6,875 nt of DNA from Chloroflexota bacterium (GTDB taxonomy: Bacteria > Chloroflexota > Anaerolineae > Anaerolineales > Villigracilaceae). The first letter of the stretch is position 1; every line of letters begins with the position of its first letter. The DNA is taken from positions 1 through 6,875 of the forward strand of contig JAJYOH010000328.1 of the NCBI GenBank assembly GCA_021796315.1. The letters are read 5' to 3'. Made by a program: the position numbers and the translations under genes. The notes below the pieces were generated by a model. That model ran no database searches. It had not been told where the DNA came from and saw nothing but the letters and a program-made list of their open reading frames with translations. Below are positions 1-5,280 of the stretch, one piece after another.

Positions 1-1935
1 GTTAATGAAAACCTTGAACGGCGCCAGGCTCGCCGAGGAGCTTTCCCAATTTACCAGGATCACATAAACATCGCCTTTGAGCGTGCTATACAAACCGGGA
101 ATGGTCATGGGTTGTCCATCGGGGTAAACATCATAGCGCGGGTATAAGACCGTCAGGAACTTGCCATTTTCGGAAAGGCTGATTTCGGCGCGGTTAACGT
201 ATCTCTCCTCTTGTCCATTCACCATGTTGGGGAATTGCTTCAGATCGTTGAAAGTCAATGTGTAATCGCCGAGTTTTATGGACTGTCCCTGTGACAGGCT
301 TTGCTGGGTATCGATCTGGAAGATGTTGATACCGAGAATACCGATTGCCATCAGCATCATGCTGACGTGGATAACGTAGCCGCCATAGCGCCGGCGGTTG
401 CGCCCAACCAGAGTCCACAGCGCAACGAAGAAGTTTTCGTTTTGTGTCCTCATGCGCGCAACTGTGGCACGCCAGAACTCAACCAGAGTTACCAATAAGA
501 CGAATGCGATCAGGAAGAAGCCGGTCAGCGCGATGGCGTTCGTTGTGTATGTAAAGAACAAAACCACAGTAATGACCAACGCTGCCACTGCGGATTTCCA
601 AAGTGCGCGGCCAAGGGTTTTGAAGGTGGAATGTCCCCAGGCGGAGAGTGGGGCAATACCCATCAGGAACATCAAGCCGGCAAAAAGCGGTCCCGTGGCT
701 CTCAGGTAGAACGGTGGCCCAACTGTAATCTTTTGCCCCGTAACAAGCTCAGAGATAAGCGGGAAGATCACGCCCCAGAAACAGACAACCAACACGCTCA
801 TGAAGAGCAAGTTGTTTAGCAGGAACAAGGCCTCGCGCGACAGCATGGATTTCATCTCGGTCTCGCCGCGCAGTTCCGGCCAGCGATAGATCACAAGGGC
901 AATGGATGTAATGAAAGTGACGCCGATGAACGCAAAGAAGGCCGGGCCGATCGCACTCTGAGCGAAGGCATGGACCGAGGAGAGCACGCCGGAACGGGTC
1001 AGGAATGTGCCGAAGATGACCAGCGCATAAGTCAGGATGATCAGGATCATGTTCCAGTGTTTGAGCATTCCGCGCTTTTCCTGGATCATGACAGAGTGCA
1101 GGAATGCGGTGCCGGTCAGCCACGGCATCAATGCTGCGATCTCAACCGGGTCCCAGCCCCAGAAGCCGCCCCAGCCGAGTACATCATAGGCCCAACGGCT
1201 GCCGAGTACGAGGCCAGCGGATAGGAAGAGCCAAGCTATTAACGTCCAACGGCGGGTGATGCGGATCCAACGGTCATCGGTGCGCCCGGTGATCAAGGCG
1301 GCCATTGCGAAGGCGTAGGGAATTACAAACGATACAAAGCCGAGGTACAACATCGGCGGATGGATGATCATGCCGGGATGGCGGAGCAATGGATTGAGTC
1401 CATTCCCGTCAGCCGGCAGGGGAACAGGAGTTGTGCCAGCGGGTTGAATCATGGCTTTGACAACTTGCCCGGCCTTATCAAACCACATGAAAGCAAAAGG
1501 ATTCTCGTAGAAGATAGCCAACCCAACGAAGAAAGCCGTTGTAATGGAAGTGACCACGATCACCCACGGCAGGAACTCGCGGTCGCGGTCCCATTTGCGG
1601 AGGGTGACCAGTGAAGCAAAGGCCGACATCAACCACGACCAAAAGACCAGTGAACCAGCTTGTCCACCCCACCAGGCGGTGATCTTAAGATAGGTAGGCA
1701 TACTGCGGCTGGTCACTTCGTAAACGAATGAAACTTCAAAGTGATTGGTGACGAGAAGATAGATGAGGCAGGCGGCAGAAAGCGTAATGAGCGGCCACAG
1801 CAATAGCATGGCTCGCCGCGCAGACTCAACGATGGCGGGCGATTTTTTTCTTTCGCCATAAATAGCCGTACCCACACTATAAAGCGCAACAAAAAAGGCA
1901 ACTACTAAAACACCATAACCAATTTCAGCGAGCAT
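1..1935 (-). CDS. ccmF: CcmF, cytochrome c heme lyase subunit (3' end cut by window)
   Basis: Membrane subunit of System I cytochrome c maturation. It receives heme from holo-CcmE and attaches it to apocytochrome CXXCH cysteines on the outer face of the cytoplasmic membrane. The frame is open from the ATG at 1935 to the window edge (645 codons). The family is about 650-680 residues, so only a short C-terminal piece is missing. The WWD-type motif reads GWGGFWGWDPVE at residues 254-265. The four conserved histidines can be assigned by context: H192 in IIHPPMLYLG and H322 in SVHAFA (periplasmic pair), H280 in AFLHSVM and H523 in GYVIHVS (transmembrane pair binding the resident heme b). Many hydrophobic helices surround them. 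AGGAG at 1942-1946 lies 6 nt before the start. It follows ccmE on the same strand across a hairpin. NrfE/CcsA relatives are less likely because of the length and the ccmE neighbour. Confidence 0.95.
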   Translation of the reverse strand, partial: MLAEIGYGVLVVAFFVALYSVGTAIYGERKKSPAIVESARRAMLLLWPLITLSAACLIYLLVTNHFEVSFVYEVTSRSMPTYLKITAWWGGQAGSLVFWSWLMSAFASLVTLRKWDRDREFLPWVIVVTSITTAFFVGLAIFYENPFAFMWFDKAGQVVKAMIQPAGTTPVPLPADGNGLNPLLRHPGMIIHPPMLYLGFVSFVIPYAFAMAALITGRTDDRWIRITRRWTLIAWLFLSAGLVLGSRWAYDVLGWGGFWGWDPVEIAALMPWLTGTAFLHSVMIQEKRGMLKHWNMILIILTYALVIFGTFLTRSGVLSSVHAFAQSAIGPAFFAFIGVTFITSIALVIYRWPELRGETEMKSMLSREALFLLNNLLFMSVLVVCFWGVIFPLISELVTGQKITVGPPFYLRATGPLFAGLMFLMGIAPLSAWGHSTFKTLGRALWKSAVAALVITVVLFFTYTTNAIALTGFFLIAFVLLVTLVEFWRATVARMRTQNENFFVALWTLVGRNRRRYGGYVIHVSMMLMAIGILGINIFQIDTQQSLSQGQSIKLGDYTLTFNDLKQFPNMVNGQEERYVNRAEISLSENGKFLTVLYPRYDVYPDGQPMTIPGLYSTLKGDVYVILVNWESSSASLAPFKVFIN

Positions 1936-1941
1936 GGATAT

Positions 1942-1946
1942 CTCCT
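1942..1946 (-). promoter_or_regulatory. Ribosome binding site of ccmF
   Basis: AGGAG on the minus strand, 6 nt upstream of the ATG at 1935. It supports that start and shows that ccmF has its own initiation site and is not translationally coupled to ccmE. Confidence 0.7.
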
Positions 1947-1960
1947 ACTGGGAACTTGAA

Positions 1961-1992
1961 ACAAAACCTGACAGCCTCCTGTCAGGTTTTGT
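1961..1992 (-). terminator. Perfect 14-bp hairpin between ccmE and ccmF (terminator or attenuator)
   Basis: The arms 1961-1974 and 1979-1992 are exact reverse complements, with a 4-nt loop. On the minus strand the descending arm runs into GGTTTTGTTTC, so it resembles an intrinsic terminator, although the T-run is interrupted. It begins 4 nt after the ccmE stop codon and ends about 14 nt before the ccmF Shine-Dalgarno. Its position inside an apparent operon suggests partial termination or mRNA-end protection that sets the CcmE:CcmF ratio. The arm is nearly symmetric, so it could also be a dispersed REP-like palindrome. The loop on the minus strand carries GAGG, which makes an AGGAGG at the stem-loop junction. 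Confidence 0.7.
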
Positions 1993-1996
1993 AATA

Positions 1997-2476
1997 TTAG
2001 TTGGCTGTTTGTGATGGTACGGCATCCTGATATTTGGTTGGACATTTAAGCAGGAGTTCGTCGGCATGGAAAACGCCATCCGAACCCAAGTGGCCGGTCA
2101 TAATGGCCTGGGCCTCGTTCTTGAGCAGGTCAGGCTTGGGACCGCTGTAAACCACTTTGATGCGCGCCCGGTTTGGGTCGATGACTGCCGCGTGTAAAAC
2201 GGCGGCTAGTCCGCCCTGTGCCTCGACCTGGTTATTGTCGCCTGTTACATGTGCGATTTGAAAACTCAGCGTCAAGGTTTTTGGATCATATTGGATGGTA
2301 TCGCCGACAACTGCGCCAGAGAGGCGCACGTTCTGGCCGATAATGCTTGCGCCTTTGGCGTTGAGTTCGTCAACGGTCATGAAGTATTCGGCGCTGGCTT
2401 GCGTGGATGAGAAGATTAAGTAAACAACCGCTCCCAAAATGAGCAAGCCGCCGATAATGAATTTCATGCGTCCCAT
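1997..2476 (-). CDS. ccmE: CcmE, periplasmic heme chaperone, CXXXY variant
   Basis: Heme chaperone of System I. It accepts heme from CcmC and the CcmAB transporter, holds it covalently, and passes it to CcmF. The protein is 159 residues, normal for the family. It has one N-terminal membrane anchor at about residues 5-24, followed by an OB-fold beta domain that begins with the YFMTVDEL segment. The signature GVFHADELLLKCPTKY (134-149) matches the classical G-x-FHADEVLAKH-xxx-Y, except that the heme-binding position is C145 and not histidine; Y149 is kept. The codon for C145 (2042-2044, complement) is unambiguous. CXXXY CcmE proteins are known from Desulfovibrio and archaea, where the system lacks CcmG/CcmH. 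The start at 2476 is preferred over the in-frame ATG at 2467 because GGAGGT is 5 nt upstream. ccmF follows 61 nt downstream. Confidence 0.95.
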   Translation of the reverse strand: MGRMKFIIGGLLILGAVVYLIFSSTQASAEYFMTVDELNAKGASIIGQNVRLSGAVVGDTIQYDPKTLTLSFQIAHVTGDNNQVEAQGGLAAVLHAAVIDPNRARIKVVYSGPKPDLLKNEAQAIMTGHLGSDGVFHADELLLKCPTKYQDAVPSQTAN

Positions 2477-2481
2477 GGAGA

Positions 2482-2487
2482 ACCTCC
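2482..2487 (-). promoter_or_regulatory. Ribosome binding site of ccmE
   Basis: GGAGGT on the minus strand, 5 nt before the ATG at 2476. The second in-frame ATG, at 2467, would be 14 nt away, so this site decides the start. Confidence 0.75.
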
Positions 2488-2509
2488 GAAGATTGATTGA
2501 AGAAAAATC

Positions 2510-2518
2510 ATTATAACA
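2510..2518 (-). promoter_or_regulatory. Extended -10 promoter for ccmE-ccmF
   Basis: The minus strand reads TGTTATAAT, a perfect TATAAT hexamer with the extended TG element one base upstream. No good -35 hexamer lies 16-18 bp upstream (TCATCA at 17 bp), which fits an extended -10 promoter. Transcription would begin near 2503 and give a leader of about 25 nt before the ccmE ATG. Confidence 0.6.
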
Positions 2519-2534
2519 AGTCTCATTCTACATG

Positions 2535-2694
2535 ATGACATTAAGGAATGCTGAAAAATGCTCAGACATATGTCATGAAACCCACCCGATTCTATCCCAT
2601 TTATATTATGAAAAACTAAGCATCAGATGTGAAATCCGCCTCCAAAAATTAATAAACGCTATCTGATGCTTTTAAAAATTATGACTTTCGTCAT
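2535..2694. repeat. Four ATGAC/GTCAT half-sites in two inverted pairs
   Basis: ATGAC occurs at 2535-2539 and 2681-2685, and GTCAT at 2572-2576 and 2690-2694. The first pair extends to ATGACAT/ATGTCAT with a 28-nt gap. The second is the compact ATGAC-tttc-GTCAT. About one such 5-mer would be expected by chance in this gap on both strands, so four is mildly enriched. A transcription factor operator is possible; nothing here identifies the factor. Confidence 0.35.
2618..2671. repeat. 11-bp perfect inverted repeat with 32-nt spacer
   Basis: AAGCATCAGAT at 2618-2628 is the exact reverse complement of 2661-2671. The right arm runs into TTTTAAAAATT and the left arm is preceded by AAAAACT. The long spacer makes a simple terminator unlikely. 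It could be a paired operator for DNA looping between the two divergent promoters, or an RNA structure if transcription starts upstream of it. Confidence 0.5.
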
Positions 2695-2716
2695 GTGAGT
2701 TTTGCTCGATTTTAAC

Positions 2717-2734
2717 TTGTGATTAATGTTACAA
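2717..2734 (+). promoter_or_regulatory. CRP/FNR-family-like operator
   Basis: TTGTGA, 6 nt, then TTACAA: a palindrome with one mismatch, matching the TGTGA-N6-TCACA architecture of the CRP/FNR superfamily. It overlaps the -35 of the promoter ending at 2745. Alternatively, its centre is about 41 bp upstream of a start that would fit the -10-like TATACC at 2754-2759, which is the class II activator position. Assignment is by pattern only; the regulator is not in the window. Confidence 0.4.
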
Positions 2735-2745
2735 AAGCGTACAAT
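2717..2745 (+). promoter_or_regulatory. Sigma70-like promoter of the decaheme gene
   Basis: -35 TTGTGA (2717-2722), 17-bp spacer, -10 TACAAT (2740-2745). The -35 matches 4 of 6 and the -10 matches 5 of 6 consensus bases. The predicted start near 2752 gives a leader of about 105 nt. It overlaps the CRP/FNR-like palindrome, so either this promoter is repressed by that site, or the site activates a slightly downstream promoter. Confidence 0.5.
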
Positions 2746-2786
2746 CTTGCCTGTATACCCCTGATTTAGAAAATTTACCCTTTTGT

Positions 2787-2796
2787 GGAGGAGGTG
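2787..2796 (+). promoter_or_regulatory. Orphan strong Shine-Dalgarno-like sequence in the leader
   Basis: GGAGGAGGTG contains AGGAGGTG, an 8-nt match to the core Shine-Dalgarno, yet no ATG, GTG or TTG lies 4-12 nt downstream. It sits about 62 nt upstream of the true start, which has its own AGGAG at 2844-2848. It could be a ribosome standby site, an anti-Shine-Dalgarno pairing element, or chance. Confidence 0.4.
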
Positions 2797-2857
2797 TCTC
2801 GACAAGAACTTAGTACGGAAAAACAAGCTGTAACCCACTGATTAGGAGAATGCAAAA

Positions 2858-5074
2858 ATGTCTTTCAAAAAGATGCTCGTTTTAATGGGCGTGTTAATTG
2901 CCGCCGCAATCGTTTTAGTTGCCTGTGGTAAAGCAACCACTCCATCTGCAACGACCGGAGCCCCAGCGGCAGCCGCCACCCCCACGCTCCAAATCCCGAA
3001 TGAGGATGCGTTCCTTGCATCCGGCCACGCAAAAGCTGACGCAGAGGCATTCAACCACTGGAACAGTGCAAACCCCGCTGAGGTCCCAACTTCTTGTGCC
3101 AAGTGCCATTCCAGCGCCGGTTTCCAGGATTTTGTGGCGAATAGCAAGGTTACTGCCGCGGTGCCCGCACCTCAGGGCACATTCACCTGCACGACCTGCC
3201 ATAATGACAAAGCCGCCGCTCTGACATCCGTCGCTTTCCCCTCCGGAAAAGTTGTAGACACTTCCGAGGAAGGCGAAGCACTTTGCATGACCTGCCACCA
3301 GGGACGCGAGTCCAAGGTCAGCGTTGATAAGAAGATCGCTGATTTCAAAGTTACCGATGTCGATGCTGTGGTCGCTCCGATCACGGATGCAAGCGGTAAG
3401 AAAACCAGCTTTGGCTTTATCAACGTTCACTATTTCGCCGCTGGTGGTACTCTGTATGGCTCTCAATCCCAGATGGGGTATGAATACGATGGAAAGACCT
3501 ACGATCCCAAGTTCCGCCATGTGAACGGTGTGGATACTTGTGTGGCCTGCCACGATCAACATGCGACCCAGGTCCGCGTTGACTTATGCGCTACCTGCCA
3601 CACGAATGTCAAGACTGTTGACGACCTCAAGAACATCCGCATGAACGGTTCGTTGGTCGACTACAACGGCGATGGTGACGTGAAGGAAGGTATTGCGGCT
3701 GAGATCAAGGGCCTGCAGGATACCCTGTACAGCTCGATCCAGATGTATGCATCGGAGGTCGCTGGCGCGCCGATCGTTTATGATGGGACAGCCTATCCGT
3801 ACTTCTTCGTTGCTGACGCGAATGGCGCGATTGCCAAGGACAGCGCTGGAAAGAACATCAGCTACAACAAGTTCACAGCCCGCCTTTTGAAGGCCGCCTA
3901 CAACTATCAGGTTTCCGTCAAGGATACTGGCGCTTTTGCTCACAACGCCAAGTACATCATCGAGTTGCTGTACGACTCGACTGCCGACCTGAACGGCAAG
4001 ATCTCCAAGCCGGTTGATATGAGCAAGATGGCCCGCGATGATTCCGGCCATTTTGCTGGCGATACACAGCCATTCCGCCACTGGGATAAAACCGGCATCG
4101 TTGATGCTGGCTGCGCCAAGTGTCACAGCGCGACTGGCCTGCCTCAGTATATTGCCAACAAGGGAACGGAAGTTGTTACCAAGTCTGGCATCCAGATCAC
4201 CGGTGTGGTTGGTCAGCCCGCTTCCAATGGCTTCATGTGCATTACCTGCCACACAACAGCCGCTGGCCCCGACCGCATTGCAGTCACCACTGTGCCGTTC
4301 CCCAATGGCGCACAGTTAACCTTCAGCACCAAGAAGGATGACAAGGGCAACCTGATTCCCGAGGATGCCAACCTGTGCATCGAGTGTCATCAGGGTCGTG
4401 AGTCCACTGTGACTGTCAACAGCTATCTCTCCGGCAAACCTGCCGATACAGTTGATGCCAAGATCACATTCAAGAATGTGCATTACTTTGCCGCCGGCGC
4501 AACTCTCTTCGGTACCCAGGCCCAGGGTGCGTACGAGTACGCTAATCAAAAGTATGTTGGTTACAATGCGACCCATCCGCTCAACAAGTGCACCGACTGC
4601 CATGATGTCCATGCTTTGAACGTCAAGGCCGACGCATGCAAAGCCTGCCACACGAACGTGAACGGTGTTGCGGATCTCGAAAATATCCGCATGACCACCG
4701 ACACCACTGACTGGAACGGCAATGGCGATACCACGGAAGGTGTATACAAAGAGATCGATGGCTTCCGCGCTGCTTTGTACGCTGGAATTCAGAAGTATGC
4801 TGCAACCAAGGCTGGAACGCCAATCGTCTACGACGCTGCAAGCTATCCGTATTTCTTTGTAGCCGATAAAGACGGCAACAAAGTCAAAAACGACAAGGGC
4901 GCTTTCATTAGCTACAATGCCTTTACGCCTCGTTTGCTGGAAGCCGCCTACAACTACCAGTATTCTGTCAAGGATCCTGGTGCGTTTGCCCATAACCCGA
5001 TGTATGTTATGCAATTCCTGTATGACTCGATCAAGGATATCGGCGGCGACGTCTCGAAGTTCAAACGTCCATAA
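2858..5074 (+). CDS. Decaheme c-type cytochrome lipoprotein, tandem pentaheme duplication
   Basis: Probable electron carrier on the outer face of the membrane; I do not recognise a named orthologue. It has 738 residues. The N-terminal lysines and hydrophobic stretch end in a lipobox L20-V-A-C23, followed by an Ala/Thr/Pro-rich linker to about residue 46, so it should be lipid-anchored at C23. Ten CXXCH motifs start at C80, C111, C143, C228, C244 and C419, C461, C507, C578, C594. The two sets of five occur in the same order with the same surrounding motifs (CHQGRES, CHD-x-HA, CHTNV). Each half also keeps non-motif histidines able to serve as distal ligands: H57/398, H67/408, H191/542, H221/573, H235/585 and H362/712. 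Each half ends in a heme-free region of about 130 residues that contains an acidic Asp/Asn/Gly loop. AGGAG (2844-2848) is 9 nt before the ATG. The product needs the Ccm machinery encoded divergently. Substrate and partner are not shown by the sequence. Confidence 0.9.
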   Translation: MSFKKMLVLMGVLIAAAIVLVACGKATTPSATTGAPAAAATPTLQIPNEDAFLASGHAKADAEAFNHWNSANPAEVPTSCAKCHSSAGFQDFVANSKVTAAVPAPQGTFTCTTCHNDKAAALTSVAFPSGKVVDTSEEGEALCMTCHQGRESKVSVDKKIADFKVTDVDAVVAPITDASGKKTSFGFINVHYFAAGGTLYGSQSQMGYEYDGKTYDPKFRHVNGVDTCVACHDQHATQVRVDLCATCHTNVKTVDDLKNIRMNGSLVDYNGDGDVKEGIAAEIKGLQDTLYSSIQMYASEVAGAPIVYDGTAYPYFFVADANGAIAKDSAGKNISYNKFTARLLKAAYNYQVSVKDTGAFAHNAKYIIELLYDSTADLNGKISKPVDMSKMARDDSGHFAGDTQPFRHWDKTGIVDAGCAKCHSATGLPQYIANKGTEVVTKSGIQITGVVGQPASNGFMCITCHTTAAGPDRIAVTTVPFPNGAQLTFSTKKDDKGNLIPEDANLCIECHQGRESTVTVNSYLSGKPADTVDAKITFKNVHYFAAGATLFGTQAQGAYEYANQKYVGYNATHPLNKCTDCHDVHALNVKADACKACHTNVNGVADLENIRMTTDTTDWNGNGDTTEGVYKEIDGFRAALYAGIQKYAATKAGTPIVYDAASYPYFFVADKDGNKVKNDKGAFISYNAFTPRLLEAAYNYQYSVKDPGAFAHNPMYVMQFLYDSIKDIGGDVSKFKRP
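3020..4009 (+). repeat. Pentaheme unit 1 of the decaheme gene
   Basis: Residues 55-384, from the SGH motif to the LYDS...SK motif. It carries hemes 1-5. Heme spacings (first Cys to first Cys) are 31, 32, 85 and 16 residues. Between the fifth heme and the end, residues 248-378 align to 598-728 without gaps, at a constant offset of 350. Confidence 0.85.
4043..5059 (+). repeat. Pentaheme unit 2 of the decaheme gene
   Basis: Residues 396-734, hemes 6-10, with spacings of 42, 46, 71 and 16 residues. In the last 131 aligned residues I count about 76 identities (58 percent) with unit 1. The heme-rich N-terminal part is more variable, with length changes between hemes 1-2, 2-3 and 3-4. This is an old duplication and not a recent one. 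Confidence 0.85.
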
Positions 5075-5081
5075 CGTTTGA
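5061..5081 (+). repeat. 8-bp inverted repeat spanning the decaheme stop codon
   Basis: TCAAACGT (5061-5068) and ACGTTTGA (5074-5081) are exact reverse complements around a 5-nt loop that includes most of the TAA stop. It may form a small mRNA hairpin just upstream of the main terminator, or be incidental. Confidence 0.4.
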
Positions 5082-5104
5082 GCGCAAAATACTCGGGAAA
5101 TAAA

Positions 5105-5131
5105 GAAGGCGGGCGTATTGCGCCCGCCTTC
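5105..5131 (+). terminator. Hairpin terminator after the decaheme gene
   Basis: A perfect 11-bp GC-rich stem (5105-5115 with 5121-5131) and a 5-nt loop, starting 30 nt after the TAA. The T-tract on the plus strand is poor (TCGTTG after the stem), so termination may be partial. The minus strand has the better T-rich exit, but no gene reads into it from the right. It separates the decaheme transcript from the nonaheme gene. Confidence 0.7.
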
Positions 5132-5183
5132 TCGTTGAAAAGTGTGATATTTCCAATCACGCCGAATTGGTGATGTTCAGCGC

Positions 5184-5216
5184 TTATCTCGTAGATAAAA
5201 CCAAATAGAATTATCT
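5184..5216. promoter_or_regulatory. Possible promoter/operator region for the nonaheme operon
   Basis: TTATCT occurs at 5184-5189 and 5211-5216, and its complement AGATAA at 5193-5198. The first and middle copies form a 6-bp inverted repeat with a 3-nt loop. A -10-like TAGAAT lies at 5206-5211 with a weak -35 (CTTATC at 17 bp). The gap between the two genes (206 nt, with a terminator) argues for a promoter here, but the hexamers alone are weak. Confidence 0.3.
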
Positions 5217-5268
5217 TATTTGCCTTTATCCGCGTAGGCGTTCTTTGAATAAAATTGTCTGGAAATCA

Positions 5269-5280
5269 TAGGAGAATGCA
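5269..5280 (+). promoter_or_regulatory. Ribosome binding site of the nonaheme gene, identical to that of the decaheme gene
   Basis: TAGGAGAATGCA at 5269-5280 ends directly at the ATG. The same 12 bases occur at 2843-2854, just before the decaheme start. AGGAG is 6 nt from this ATG and 9 nt from the other. The contained ATG (5276) is out of frame and too close to AGGAG to be a likely start. Confidence 0.6.

Larger units (their letters stand above)
2477..2857. other. Divergent AT-rich regulatory region, no gene
   Basis: This is the 381-bp gap between ccmE (minus) and the decaheme gene (plus). I see no coding region in it; stop codons are frequent in all frames. It is visibly more AT-rich than the flanking genes. 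It holds the ccmE promoter, the cytochrome promoter with an overlapping palindrome, an 11-bp inverted repeat, four ATGAC/GTCAT half-sites, a GACATATGTC palindrome (2565-2574), and an orphan Shine-Dalgarno-like sequence. The density of symmetrical elements suggests that both transcription units are regulated from here. Confidence 0.75.

Noticed and set aside
194..1901. Short open frames on both strands within 194-1901
   Set aside because: All lie inside the continuous ccmF reading frame, which has the full set of family motifs. The proteins they predict have no coherent composition.
2794..2841. GTG-started 15-codon mini-gene in the decaheme leader
   Set aside because: The GTG lies within the Shine-Dalgarno-like sequence itself, with no spacing, so initiation there is implausible.
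2915..5014. Long minus-strand open frames (about 215, 222 and 232 codons) opposite the decaheme gene
   Set aside because: They are antisense shadows of a strongly supported gene. The two longest resemble each other only because the sense gene is duplicated. None has a recognisable domain or a good ribosome site.
2858..5074. NrfA, hydroxylamine oxidoreductase or an octaheme reductase as identity of the decaheme protein
   Set aside because: All ten motifs are CXXCH, no CXXCK catalytic heme or crosslinking tyrosine context is evident, and the two-fold pentaheme architecture does not fit these enzymes.
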